DNA from: RGIG5612 sp963589005
Lineage (GTDB): Bacteria > Bacillota > Clostridia > Lachnospirales > Lachnospiraceae
Assembly: GCA_963589005.1 (NCBI GenBank)
Contig: CAVAJR010000003.1
Span: 1 to 64,000, forward strand
DNA length: 64,000 nt
Direction of reading: 5' to 3'
The notes below the pieces were generated by a model. It saw only the letters and a program-made list of their open reading frames with translations. It was not told the origin of the DNA and made no database searches. Position 1 is the stretch's first letter, and each line of letters starts with the position of its first letter. Positions 43,962 to 53,281 of this stretch are shown in pieces. The translations under genes were made by a program, and so were the position numbers.

Positions 43962-44387
43962 TTGAATATACTATACTGCCTTACGCCGAAGAGTGAAGTC
44001 GACTTTATCTATGATGATGCGTCACTTAATAAAGCTATACAGATATTTGAAAGAAATAATTTTTTTATATTGCCTTTAATTAATAAAAAAGGCCGTTTTA
44101 TCGGAACCATATCGACAGCAGATATTTTGGGCTGCATAAAGGAGAATTTTGATCTGTCTATCAAGGCATCTGCAGAATTTCCTGTAAGAAGTGTAAAAAG
44201 GATCAAGGAATACAAAGCTGTAAACGGCGGCACCACATCTATGGAAGAGATAGTTGATGTTGCTTTAGATCAGAACTTCGTTCCTGTTGTTGATGATGAT
44301 TATAACTTTATCGGTATTATCACAAGAAAAACAATAATGAACTGGATGTACAATAAGGTGCAGGCTGCAGTTCATACAGAAGAATAA
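43962..44387 (+). CDS. Two-CBS-domain protein
   Basis: This 141-residue protein consists of two CBS modules: residues 15-60 with FFILPLINKKGRFIGTIS, then residues 90-135 with NFVPVVDDDYNFIGIITR. CBS pairs bind adenosyl nucleotides such as AMP, ATP or cyclic di-AMP and regulate partners. I chose the TTG at 43962 because GGAGG lies seven bases upstream. A longer in-frame TTG at 43896 has no ribosome binding site. No effector domain is fused, so it would act by binding another protein. It sits between the YprB-like gene and tyrS. Confidence 0.82.
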   Translation: MNILYCLTPKSEVDFIYDDASLNKAIQIFERNNFFILPLINKKGRFIGTISTADILGCIKENFDLSIKASAEFPVRSVKRIKEYKAVNGGTTSMEEIVDVALDQNFVPVVDDDYNFIGIITRKTIMNWMYNKVQAAVHTEE

Positions 44388-44413
44388 AAACGATTGATCG
44401 GGAGGAAATGATT

Positions 44414-45640
44414 ATGTCAGAAAATGTTTATGATATTCTCGAAGAAAGAGGATTCATCGCTCAGTGTACACATCCTGAGGAACTACGGGAATTACTTGGT
44501 AAGGAAAAGGTAAAATTCTATATAGGATTTGACGCTACAGCGGATTCACTTACAGCCGGTCACTTCCTTACGATTATGGCCATGATGCATATGCAGAGAG
44601 CCGGTCATGTTCCTGTAGCCTTATTAGGCGGCGGAACAACCATGGTTGGAGATCCTTCCGGCAAGAGCGATATGCGTAAAATGATGACCAAGGAAACAAT
44701 TGATCACAATGTTGCCAGATTTAAAGAGCAGATCAGCCGCTTCCTCGATACATCAGAAGGCAAGATGATATTTGCAAATAATGCGGATTGGCTTTTAAAT
44801 CTTAATTATGTTGAATTTTTAAGAGAAGTAGGTGTTCATTTCTCAGTTAACAGAATGCTTACAGCTGAGTGCTATAAGCAGAGAATGGAAAAGGGACTTA
44901 CTTTCTTCGAGTTCAACTACATGATCATGCAGTCATATGACTTCCTGAAGCTGAACCAGATGTATGACGTTTGTCTGCAGATGGGCGGCGATGACCAGTG
45001 GAGCAATATCATCGGCGGCGTTGAACTTATCAGAAGAAAAGAGCAAAAACCTGCATACGGACTCACATTTACACTTCTTACCACATCAGAAGGCGTTAAG
45101 ATGGGTAAGACTGTAAAGGGCGCATTATGGCTTGATCCGATGAAGACTACACCATACGAATTCTACCAGTACTGGAGAAACATAGAAGATGTTAAGGTTG
45201 AAGAATGTCTGGGACTTCTTACTTTCCTTCCTATGGATGAGGTCAGAAGACTGGGGACTCTTGAAGGTGCTGAGATCAACAAGGCCAAGGAAGTATTGGC
45301 ATACGAGATCACTAAGATCGTTCATGGTGAGGAAGAAGCTGATAAGGCACAGCAGGCCGCAAGAGAGGTATTTGCTGGTTCTGGTATTCATGAGAATATG
45401 CCTACATACGAATATGATAAGGCAGCATTTGAAGCAGCTGATGTTATCCAGGGACTTGTTGACACAGGCATGTGCAAGACTCGTTCAGAGGGCAGACGTC
45501 TTGTAGAAGGCGGCGGCGTTCTGGTCGGCAATGACAAGGTTGAGGATATCAAGAGCAAATTATCAGATTATCCTATGACAGACGGATGCATTGTTCTTAA
45601 GAAGGGCAAGAAGAAATCTGTCAAGATTGTTGTTAAATAA
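44414..45640 (+). CDS. tyrS: Tyrosine-tRNA ligase
   Basis: This 408-residue class I synthetase has a HIGH-like ADSLTAGHFL, the tyrosine-binding GGDDQWSNI region and a KMSKS-like KMGKT (K229-T233), with a C-terminal S4 RNA-binding domain. ATG 44414 is the likely start, since GGAGGA is eight bases upstream; an ATG at 44408 is too close to it. No T-box leader is present in the 20-base gap. alaS follows after 22 bases, so the two synthetase genes may be co-transcribed. Confidence 0.96.
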   Translation: MSENVYDILEERGFIAQCTHPEELRELLGKEKVKFYIGFDATADSLTAGHFLTIMAMMHMQRAGHVPVALLGGGTTMVGDPSGKSDMRKMMTKETIDHNVARFKEQISRFLDTSEGKMIFANNADWLLNLNYVEFLREVGVHFSVNRMLTAECYKQRMEKGLTFFEFNYMIMQSYDFLKLNQMYDVCLQMGGDDQWSNIIGGVELIRRKEQKPAYGLTFTLLTTSEGVKMGKTVKGALWLDPMKTTPYEFYQYWRNIEDVKVEECLGLLTFLPMDEVRRLGTLEGAEINKAKEVLAYEITKIVHGEEEADKAQQAAREVFAGSGIHENMPTYEYDKAAFEAADVIQGLVDTGMCKTRSEGRRLVEGGGVLVGNDKVEDIKSKLSDYPMTDGCIVLKKGKKKSVKIVVK

Positions 45641-45662
45641 TATATCGGAGGCAATATAAACA

Positions 45663-48284
45663 ATGCATAAAGCATATGGTGTTAATGAATTAAGAACGAT
45701 GTACCTGAACTTCTTCGAGAGCAAGGGTCATCTTGTAATGAAGAGCTTTTCATTGGTTCCTCATAATGATAAGAGCCTTCTGCTTATCAATGCAGGTATG
45801 GCTCCTCTTAAACCTTATTTTACGGGACAGGAGATTCCGCCAAGAACAAGAGTAACAACATGCCAGAAATGTATCAGAACAGGTGATATCGAAAATGTTG
45901 GCAAGACAGCCCGTCACGGTACCTTCTTCGAGATGCTGGGTAATTTCTCGTTCGGTGATTATTTTAAACGAGAGGCGCTTAACTGGACCTGGGAATTCTT
46001 GACAGAACACGTAGGTCTTGAACCGGACAGATTATATCCTTCAGTTTACCTTGAGGATGATGAAGCATTTGACATCTGGAACAAAGAAATCGGAATTCCG
46101 GCAGAGCGCATCTCACGTTTCGGCAAGGAAGATAACTTCTGGGAGCATGGCGCAGGTCCTTGCGGTCCTTGCTCAGAGGTATATTATGACCGTGGCGAGA
46201 AGTATGGCTGCGGTAAGCCTGACTGCAAGGTGGGCTGTGACTGTGACAGATACATGGAGGTATGGAATGATGTATTTACACAGTTTGACGGCGACGGCAA
46301 GGGCGGCTATACAGAGCTGGAGCATAAAAATATTGATACAGGCATGGGTCTGGAACGTCTGGCAGTTGTATCACAGGAGGTTGATTCCATATTTGATGTA
46401 GATACAATATGTGCTATCAGAGACAAGGTATGTGAGGCAGCCGGAATCAAGTATCATACAGATGAGAAGAAGGATATATCCATCAGACTTATTACTGACC
46501 ACATCAGGTCTGCAACATTTATGATCTCCGATGGCATTAACGCATCTAATGAAGGCCGTGGATATGTATTAAGACGTCTTATCAGAAGAGCAGCCCGCCA
46601 CATCAGAATGCTGGGTATCCCGGATCATTTCATGCCGATTCTTGCAGAAACCGTAATCGAATGTTCCAAGGATGCATATCCGGAGCTGGATGAGAAGAAG
46701 GCAATGATTCTCAAGACATTATCTGATGAAGAGAGCAGATTCTATAATACTCTTGATCAGGGCATGAAGAAATTAAACGAAATGCTGGAAGCATGCAAGC
46801 AGGAGGGCAAGACACAGCTGTCAGGCAGTGATGCATTTAAGCTCTATGACACCTACGGATTCCCGCTGGATCTGACTAATGATGTTCTGGAGGAACAGGG
46901 CATGACGGCAGATGAAGAAGGATATAATGCAGAAATGCAAAAGCAGCGTGAAACAGCGCGTAATTCAAGAAAGAAAACAAATTACATGGGTGCTGATGCA
47001 ACTGTATACGAGCAGCTGCCGCAGACCCTTACTACAGAATTTACCGGATATGATACCCTTGAAGACAAGTCGCAGATCACGGCTCTTACAACAGAAGAGG
47101 CAGTGGTTGAGACATTAGCAGAAGGAGATGTTGGAACTATCGTAGTATCGAATACTCCATTTTATGCAACTAAGGGCGGTCAGGAAGCTGACAAGGGTAT
47201 CATTTATACAGATACGGCCGAATTCAAGGTAGAAGATGTTATCAGTCTGGCAAATGGCGTAACAGGACACATAGGAGTTGTAACTAAGGGACAGTTCGTT
47301 CAGGGAGACAAGGTATCTCTTAAGGTATGTGAATTGAACAGAACTGCAACAGGCAAGAACCATAGTGCAACACATCTGCTTCAGGCTGCATTAAGAAGGG
47401 TATTAGGCGATCATGTTGAACAGGCAGGTTCTAATGTTAATGCAGACAGACTGAGATTCGACTTTACACATTTCTCCGGTCTTTCAACTGAGGAGATCAA
47501 GAAGGTTGAAGAAATTGTAAATGAAAAGATTGCTGAAGCACTTCCTGTTGTTACAGATGTAATGAGCATTGATGAAGCTAAGAAAACAGGAGCCATGGCT
47601 CTGTTCGGTGAGAAATACGGTGACAAGGTCCGTGTTGTAAACATGGGCGATTTCTCCAAGGAACTGTGCGGCGGTACTCATGTAAGCAATACAGGTGTGA
47701 TCGGTTCATTTAAGATTATTTCAGAGGGGTCGGTTGCTTCCGGTGTAAGACGTATCGAGGCTCTTACAGGTCAGGGAGTTTTAGATTATTATGAAAATCT
47801 TGAGTCAACTCTTAATGATGCAGCTGCTAAGGCTAAGGTAGCACCGGACAAATTACCGCAGAAGGTTGATGAGCTGCAGGCTCAGATCAAGGAACTTCAG
47901 TCCGAGATCGAGAAGATGAAGAGTGAAGCTGCCAAGAAATCTCTGGGTGAGATAGAAGTTCAGAAGATAGGGGACATTAATCTTGTAGCCAGAAAACTCA
48001 GCGGTCTTGATATGAATCAGTTAAGAGAGCTGGGAGACCAGATCAAGGAGCAGATAGGCGAGGGCGTAGTAGTTCTTGCATCTGATACAGATGGCAAGGT
48101 CAACCTGATCGTAACAGCAACAGAAGGCGCTATTGCCAAGGGAGCACATGCAGGAAATATAATTAAGCAGATCGCTCCTCTGGTAGGCGGCGGTGGCGGC
48201 GGTCGTCCTAATATGGCTCAGGCCGGCGGCAAGGATCCGGCAGGTATTGATGCCCTTCTTGAGAAAGTTAAGGATCTGCTGTAA
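45663..48284 (+). CDS. alaS: Alanine-tRNA ligase
   Basis: This 873-residue class II synthetase has an N-terminal aminoacylation core. The editing domain has zinc ligands H567 and H571 (NHSATH) and C669 and H673 (CGGTH). A coiled coil (about 730-770) and a C-terminal DHHA1 domain ending in a glycine-rich GGGGGGRPNMAQAGG follow. The editing domain removes mischarged serine and glycine. GGAGG lies ten bases before ATG 45663. The stop touches the start of the next gene (TAAATG). Confidence 0.97.
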   Translation: MHKAYGVNELRTMYLNFFESKGHLVMKSFSLVPHNDKSLLLINAGMAPLKPYFTGQEIPPRTRVTTCQKCIRTGDIENVGKTARHGTFFEMLGNFSFGDYFKREALNWTWEFLTEHVGLEPDRLYPSVYLEDDEAFDIWNKEIGIPAERISRFGKEDNFWEHGAGPCGPCSEVYYDRGEKYGCGKPDCKVGCDCDRYMEVWNDVFTQFDGDGKGGYTELEHKNIDTGMGLERLAVVSQEVDSIFDVDTICAIRDKVCEAAGIKYHTDEKKDISIRLITDHIRSATFMISDGINASNEGRGYVLRRLIRRAARHIRMLGIPDHFMPILAETVIECSKDAYPELDEKKAMILKTLSDEESRFYNTLDQGMKKLNEMLEACKQEGKTQLSGSDAFKLYDTYGFPLDLTNDVLEEQGMTADEEGYNAEMQKQRETARNSRKKTNYMGADATVYEQLPQTLTTEFTGYDTLEDKSQITALTTEEAVVETLAEGDVGTIVVSNTPFYATKGGQEADKGIIYTDTAEFKVEDVISLANGVTGHIGVVTKGQFVQGDKVSLKVCELNRTATGKNHSATHLLQAALRRVLGDHVEQAGSNVNADRLRFDFTHFSGLSTEEIKKVEEIVNEKIAEALPVVTDVMSIDEAKKTGAMALFGEKYGDKVRVVNMGDFSKELCGGTHVSNTGVIGSFKIISEGSVASGVRRIEALTGQGVLDYYENLESTLNDAAAKAKVAPDKLPQKVDELQAQIKELQSEIEKMKSEAAKKSLGEIEVQKIGDINLVARKLSGLDMNQLRELGDQIKEQIGEGVVVLASDTDGKVNLIVTATEGAIAKGAHAGNIIKQIAPLVGGGGGGRPNMAQAGGKDPAGIDALLEKVKDLL

Positions 48285-49250
48285 ATGAAGATTTATGAAT
48301 TTGGCAAAACGTCAGATGGTAAGATAATTAACGCGTATATTATTGAGAATCTCAACGGTATACGCGTTGAATTTCTTAATTATGGCTGTATATTGAGACA
48401 ATTCTGGGTGCCTAAATCGGATGATTCGTATGTAAATATTGTATACGGCCTGGACTCAGTTGCAGATTATGAAAATGACAGATGCTGCTTCGGAGCACTG
48501 ATCGGAAGAAGTGCTGGTCTGATTAAAAATTCAGAGATATCAATAAATGAAAATAAGTATAAGTTAGCTGCCAATTACGGCTCGGATTATCTGAATGGCA
48601 GTTTAAGCAAGAAGGTGTTCGAGGTCCATGATCTTCCTGCCAAAACACTTGATGAGGCCAGCAAGGGAATTGTTTTTACTTACAGAAGTCCTGACGGTGA
48701 AGATGGTTTTCCGGGAAATGTTGATATAAAAGTTACATATTTGCTGGACGATAATGATGTATTACATATGACATATGAGGCAGTATCTGACCAGGACACA
48801 ATATTGAATCTGACGAACAGCAGCTATTTTTATTTGGGGGCAGATCAGAAGGTCTCAGTTAATGCGAAAAGATTTGCAAATGCAGGTAATGAGGTCAAGA
48901 CATCCGACATAAAGAAGGTTGCGGAGTATCCGAAAATGGATCTGAGAACTTCTAAGGATCTTGATGATAACGCCCCTGAAGCAGGATATTTTGATCAATA
49001 TTATTGTTTTGAGGAAAGAGATTATCCGGCATGGAAACCGGATGTACAGATAAAGGCAGAAGGACGAGGCATAACCATGGAAATCAGGACTTCAGAAAAT
49101 GCAGTCAGAATTTTTTCGGGAAATACTGTGGGTATTGCTATTGAACCGCAGACATTGCCGTGTTATGCTGAATATACGAAAAATCCGGGGTTGATTTTAG
49201 AAAAAAATAAAGCCCGGATCTGGAAAAGTTCGTATAAAATTATTGTGTAA
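48285..49250 (+). CDS. Aldose 1-epimerase (GalM)-like protein lacking both active-site histidines
   Basis: This 321-residue protein has the GalM beta-sandwich pattern: GALIGRSAG (R75), NLTNSSYFYLG, FDQYY (D237) and IAIEPQTLP (E287). In true mutarotases the base-acid pair is two histidines, in an LHGG motif and in a TNHSYFN motif. Here the first reads YLNGS (N104) and the second TNSSYF (S179). R75, D237 and the catalytic glutamate E287 are retained. It may bind sugars without mutarotase activity, or act on another substrate. The ATG follows the alaS stop directly, so it is translated as part of the same message. Confidence 0.75.
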   Translation: MKIYEFGKTSDGKIINAYIIENLNGIRVEFLNYGCILRQFWVPKSDDSYVNIVYGLDSVADYENDRCCFGALIGRSAGLIKNSEISINENKYKLAANYGSDYLNGSLSKKVFEVHDLPAKTLDEASKGIVFTYRSPDGEDGFPGNVDIKVTYLLDDNDVLHMTYEAVSDQDTILNLTNSSYFYLGADQKVSVNAKRFANAGNEVKTSDIKKVAEYPKMDLRTSKDLDDNAPEAGYFDQYYCFEERDYPAWKPDVQIKAEGRGITMEIRTSENAVRIFSGNTVGIAIEPQTLPCYAEYTKNPGLILEKNKARIWKSSYKIIV

Positions 49251-49266
49251 ATTCAATGATTGTTAT

Positions 49267-49294
49267 TTGAAAAAATCAGTTTATTTGTTATTAT
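49267..49294 (+). promoter_or_regulatory. Promoter candidate for the zinc-ribbon protein gene
   Basis: TTGAAA at 49267, a 16-base spacer and TATTAT at 49289-49294, about 30 bases before the start codon. Confidence 0.45.
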
Positions 49295-49325
49295 AAAAAC
49301 CCAATAAAAAATGTGAGGTACCCCT

Positions 49326-50924
49326 ATGCGTTGTAGAACTTGCGGATGTGAAGTAGATGATGATAAGGCTTTTTGCCCTAGCTGTGGTGCAACTATGAAG
49401 GTAACAGCCGATTATGATTATATTCAGGCAGAAATTGCCAATAAGGTAGACAGAGTGTTTAATGAGGAAGAAGGCAGCGAAGAATCCGGCCAGAAGGCAG
49501 GACTCGACATACCGGATCTGAACAAGATCATAGATACTGATGATACAGAAAATGAAGTAACGGAAGATATTGAGTCCGAATATGAAGACGGTGCTGATGA
49601 GAATGCGGATGATATTCAGGAGGAAGAGACAGAACAGCCTGAGAGAAAACATCGCGTAAAACCAGCTAAAAAATCCGGCAGAAATCGTAAGAAGTTAAGT
49701 GACGAGGAGCATGAAGACAGCATTTTCGATCATGACAATGACGATTATGATGATGAAGTTGATGATATAGATGACGACTATGATTATGATGATGAGATAG
49801 AGGAAGAGACAGTAAGACAGCCGAGACGCAGCAATAAGCCACGCGATGGTCGTCCGTCTGAGAGAAATCCTAAACAGCGCCAGTCAAGACAGCAGCCTGC
49901 AAGAGGAAGCAGAGCAAGAACTGCCCGCAGGTCTTATGACAGGGGACCGGATAACCAGACTTCCGGTAAGATATTCACTATCCTGATCATCTTTGTAATA
50001 ATAGCTGCTACAGCAATCGGCGTTATGTATATTCTGGGAGTATTTGACGGAAAATCAAATCAGTCAGGCAGCTCACAGGTATCGGAAACATCTACGCTTA
50101 CAGCTAATGTTGTAAACGGAAGCACATATACTGCTCCGTATGAGGTTACTATCAGTGATGCATTAGGCGGCCTTATTTATTATACATTAGACGGAAGTGA
50201 ACCGACTGAAAGTTCAAGAGCTTATACAGGTGCATTCAGCCTGACAGCAGCTGATGTTCAGGTAACATATCCGAATGTAACATTAAGAGCAGCAGCATTT
50301 GATAAGGGCGGCGAGAAGACAGGAGAACTGTCAGTTGCATTTAAGCTGGAAGGAGATGTAAATGTAGCAGAAGGCAACAATGTTTCTGATACAGGTGCCG
50401 AGGCAGCTGCTGTATCAGCACCGCAGGTAACACCTGCATCTGGTGAGTACACAGATGATGCTGATATCGAGGTTACGGCTGAAGGCGGAGCATCCATTTA
50501 CTATACGTTGGATGGAACAACACCTACAGAGAACTCAACAGAGTATACCGGAACCATCAAGATGCCGCCGGAGACAAGTACTTTCAAGGCAATTGCCGTT
50601 AAAAATGGAGTTACAAGTGATGTAACAACATGCGAATATACACTTACTGTTAATTATGATGTTTCTCCGCAGCAGGCATTGACTAATGTGCTCATGGCAA
50701 CGGATGCAATCCTTGACAATGATCTGAACACGGAAGACGGATATGCTAAGATGCAGAACATCGGTGTATATGAGATTGACGGATATCAATATTACATAGT
50801 ACGTGTAGATTTCTATACAACTGACGGAACACTTACAAGTTCACAGTATGATGCTGTCGGTGTAAATTATGGCGGTGTATCAGGAGCAACGCCATCCGGC
50901 AACACGTTTACGGTTGATGAATGA
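49326..50924 (+). CDS. Zinc-ribbon membrane protein with two chitobiase/beta-hexosaminidase C-terminal-type domains
   Basis: This 532-residue protein has an N-terminal zinc ribbon with C3, C6, C17 and C20. A long acidic then arginine-rich low-complexity region (about 40-212) leads into one transmembrane helix (216-240). Outside the membrane lie two Ig-like repeats of the CHB_HEX_C type (about 262-340 and 370-443), each with IYYTLDG followed by a TEN/TES...YTG pattern. A C-terminal domain (about 445-532) follows. The cytoplasmic zinc ribbon plus extracellular carbohydrate-associated repeats suggests a cell-surface or envelope-sensing role. No catalytic motif is seen. The stop overlaps rlmH (ATGA). 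Confidence 0.8.
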   Translation: MRCRTCGCEVDDDKAFCPSCGATMKVTADYDYIQAEIANKVDRVFNEEEGSEESGQKAGLDIPDLNKIIDTDDTENEVTEDIESEYEDGADENADDIQEEETEQPERKHRVKPAKKSGRNRKKLSDEEHEDSIFDHDNDDYDDEVDDIDDDYDYDDEIEEETVRQPRRSNKPRDGRPSERNPKQRQSRQQPARGSRARTARRSYDRGPDNQTSGKIFTILIIFVIIAATAIGVMYILGVFDGKSNQSGSSQVSETSTLTANVVNGSTYTAPYEVTISDALGGLIYYTLDGSEPTESSRAYTGAFSLTAADVQVTYPNVTLRAAAFDKGGEKTGELSVAFKLEGDVNVAEGNNVSDTGAEAAAVSAPQVTPASGEYTDDADIEVTAEGGASIYYTLDGTTPTENSTEYTGTIKMPPETSTFKAIAVKNGVTSDVTTCEYTLTVNYDVSPQQALTNVLMATDAILDNDLNTEDGYAKMQNIGVYEIDGYQYYIVRVDFYTTDGTLTSSQYDAVGVNYGGVSGATPSGNTFTVDE

Positions 50925-51397
50925 TTAAGATAGTAGCCGTCGGCAAGATAAAAGAGAAATTCTTCTCAGATGCGATTGCTGAATATTCTAAGAGATTAGG
51001 TGCTTATACTAAGCTGCAGATTATTCAGGTGCCTGATGAGAAGTGCCCGGACGCAGCGCCGGAAGCGGTCCTTCTGCAGATTAAGAGCAGAGAGGGCAAA
51101 CACATCCTTGAAAATTTAGCTGATAAGGATTACGTGATCACTTTAGAAATAAATGGCAGAAAGCTAAGCTCTGAGGCTTTGGCAGATCATATGCAGATGC
51201 TTCGAAATACATGTCATTCGGATATAGCATTTGTAATAGGCGGCTCATTAGGACTTAGCCAAGAGGTATCGGCAAGAGCAGATTACAGGCTCAGCTTCTC
51301 TGACATGACATTTCCGCACCAGTTAATGAGGGTGATATTACTGGAACAGATATACAGATCATTTAAGATATCCAGAAATGAACCTTATCATAAATAA
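50921..51397 (+). CDS. rlmH: 23S rRNA (pseudouridine1915-N3)-methyltransferase RlmH
   Basis: This 158-residue SPOUT methyltransferase methylates pseudouridine 1915 in helix 69 of 23S rRNA. It starts IKIVAVGKIKEKF and shows the SAM knot FVIGGSLGLSQEV and the C-terminal motif FSDMTFPHQLMRVILLEQIYR (trimmed at residues 126-145). It closes with RNEPYHK. It overlaps the zinc-ribbon gene by four bases, and a hairpin follows. Identification is secure. Confidence 0.96.
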   Translation: MIKIVAVGKIKEKFFSDAIAEYSKRLGAYTKLQIIQVPDEKCPDAAPEAVLLQIKSREGKHILENLADKDYVITLEINGRKLSSEALADHMQMLRNTCHSDIAFVIGGSLGLSQEVSARADYRLSFSDMTFPHQLMRVILLEQIYRSFKISRNEPYHK

Positions 51398-51453
51398 ACT
51401 GGTTAACAAGAAGAGCATTATGAATTTAAATTTGACGCGTTAACTGTATATTG

Positions 51454-51484
51454 ATAACAGGGTGCCCAAACAGCACCCTGTTAT
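51454..51484 (+). terminator. Hairpin between rlmH and nusB
   Basis: A perfect 12-bp stem (51454-51465 with 51473-51484) with loop CCAAACA lies 22 bases before the nusB start. The tail TGTGTG lacks a T-run, so termination may be weak, or the hairpin may shape the nusB leader. Confidence 0.6.
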
Positions 51485-51505
51485 TGTGTGTAAAAGAGGA
51501 ATATT

Positions 51506-51928
51506 ATGGTTAAGATTACTAGAAGAACGCAACTAAGAGAGACAGCATTTCTGATTTTGTTCAGGGCCAATTGTTATTGTTTGACTGAAATGCCGGCACA
51601 GATCAAGAGCTTTTTCGTAGGTGAAGATGAATACAAGGAAGATGAGATCGCATATATAACCAACAGAGTTTTGGCAGTTTGTGAGAAGATACCTGAGATT
51701 GATGAACAGCTGGACAGATTCAGCATTGGCTGGAAGACCAAACGTATGAATCAGGCGGATCTTACGGCTCTCAGATTGGCATATTATGAGATCGTTTATG
51801 ACGCTGATGTCCCAAATGCCGCTGCCATCAATGAGGCCGTGGAGCTTGCTAAAAATTACGGAACGGATAATTCAAGTTCGTTTGTAAATGGTATTTTAGC
51901 TAAGGTAGCCCAAAATGCAGACAAATAA
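51506..51928 (+). CDS. nusB: Transcription antitermination factor NusB
   Basis: This 140-residue all-helical RNA-binding protein partners NusE (S10) at boxA in rRNA operons. RRTQLRETAFLILF at the start and the C-terminal NAAAINEAVELAKNYGTDNSSSFVNGIL motif (residues 104-131) are typical. GAGGA lies seven bases before ATG 51506. The 3' end overlaps xseA by 14 bases. It opens the conserved nusB-xseA-xseB-ispA-dxs block. Confidence 0.95.
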   Translation: MVKITRRTQLRETAFLILFRANCYCLTEMPAQIKSFFVGEDEYKEDEIAYITNRVLAVCEKIPEIDEQLDRFSIGWKTKRMNQADLTALRLAYYEIVYDADVPNAAAINEAVELAKNYGTDNSSSFVNGILAKVAQNADK

Positions 51929-53141
51929 AAATGTATATTCAGTTCAGCAGATCAATTCATATATCAAAAGATTATTTGAAGAGGATTTTATACTGAAAAA
52001 TGTATATGTTAAGGGTGAAATCTCCAATTGCAAATATCATTATTCAGGACATATATATTTCTCGCTGAAGGATGCCTCCGGCACAATCGCAGGGGTTATG
52101 TTTGCATCTAATGCATCAAGCCTTAAATTCCGTCTGGAGGACGGAATGCAGGTAGTTGTATATGGCAATGTATCCGTATATGAAAGAGATGGCAGATATC
52201 AATTATATGCCAGAAGAATTGAAAACGAGGGTCTGGGTGAGTTATACAAAAAGTACGAAGAACTAAGAATAAGACTGGAAGAGTCAGGGATGTTCGATCC
52301 TTGCTATAAGAAGGCAATTCCGAAATATTCAATGAAGATAGGCGTTGTTACAGCACAAACAGGGGCTGTTATACGAGATATTTACAATGTTGCTTCCAGA
52401 CGAAATCCATATTGCCAGATATATCTGTATCCGGCGCAGGTTCAGGGAATCGGGGCGTCTCAGACAATATGCGAGGGCATAAGAGTTTTAGACGAAATGA
52501 ACCTGGATGCTATTATAGTCGGACGCGGCGGCGGATCTATTGAAGATCTGTGGGCGTTTAACGAAGAAAATGTTGCCAGGGCAATATTTGATGCCAGGAC
52601 TCCTATAATATCTGCAGTAGGACACGAAACGGATACAACAATTGCCGATTGGGCTGCAGACCTTCGTGCACCTACGCCATCTGCGGCAGCCGAGCTGGCG
52701 GTTTTTGATTATCAGAGATTTGCAGATGATCTGAACGATTATATATACAGAATGCAATATGCCTTAAGCAATAAAGTAAGGCACTATGCAGCTAAAGCAG
52801 AAAATTATAAGCTTAGGCTGGACAAGCTGTCACCGCAGAATCAGATCATTCAGAAACAGCAATATCTGGCAGATCTTACATCCGGTATGGAAGAAGTAAT
52901 GAAGAACAGATTGTCCTGCAGCCGAGAACAGTTAATAACATTAACTGAGAGGTTGGAGGGTTTATCCCCGCTTAAGAGACTGTCAGAAGGATATTCATTT
53001 GTAACTGATATGAACGGGCATGCTGTAAGATCAGTAGTTCAGGTTAAAGCAGGCGATAAACTGCAGATTAATGTATCTGATGGTATTATTAATGCAGAGG
53101 CTGATGAAGTTAAGAGCATAAACAGGTGCCGGGATTTCTGA
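51915..53141 (+). CDS. xseA: Exodeoxyribonuclease VII, large subunit
   Basis: This 408-residue catalytic subunit degrades single-stranded DNA to short oligonucleotides. The N-terminal OB-fold comes first (VKGEISNCKYHYSGHIYFSLK, trimmed here at residues 29-48). The nuclease core follows, with VGRGGGSIEDLWAFN and SAVGHETDTTIADWAADLRAPTPSAAAE cut at residues 235-255. The start is inside the nusB 3' end. The small subunit gene xseB follows after about 140 bases, a longer gap than usual. Confidence 0.96.
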   Translation: MQTNKNVYSVQQINSYIKRLFEEDFILKNVYVKGEISNCKYHYSGHIYFSLKDASGTIAGVMFASNASSLKFRLEDGMQVVVYGNVSVYERDGRYQLYARRIENEGLGELYKKYEELRIRLEESGMFDPCYKKAIPKYSMKIGVVTAQTGAVIRDIYNVASRRNPYCQIYLYPAQVQGIGASQTICEGIRVLDEMNLDAIIVGRGGGSIEDLWAFNEENVARAIFDARTPIISAVGHETDTTIADWAADLRAPTPSAAAELAVFDYQRFADDLNDYIYRMQYALSNKVRHYAAKAENYKLRLDKLSPQNQIIQKQQYLADLTSGMEEVMKNRLSCSREQLITLTERLEGLSPLKRLSEGYSFVTDMNGHAVRSVVQVKAGDKLQINVSDGIINAEADEVKSINRCRDF

Positions 53142-53281
53142 CGCAGAGGCTATATTTCTTCTGTATTATTGAAAAAGGCAAGGAATGTGGTGAAGTTAAT
53201 TTAAAACCGTTATACCGAAATGCTCAAATAGACCGGAGCTCTTCCAAAGCGTATATATATAGTAGAAGCGAGTGTGCAACT

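Noticed and set aside
10063..48300. T-box leaders before asnS, ilvB, leuC, leuA, tyrS or alaS
   Set aside because: No T-box core (GGTGGTACCGCG-like) followed by a terminator was seen by eye; most of these genes have very short upstream gaps.
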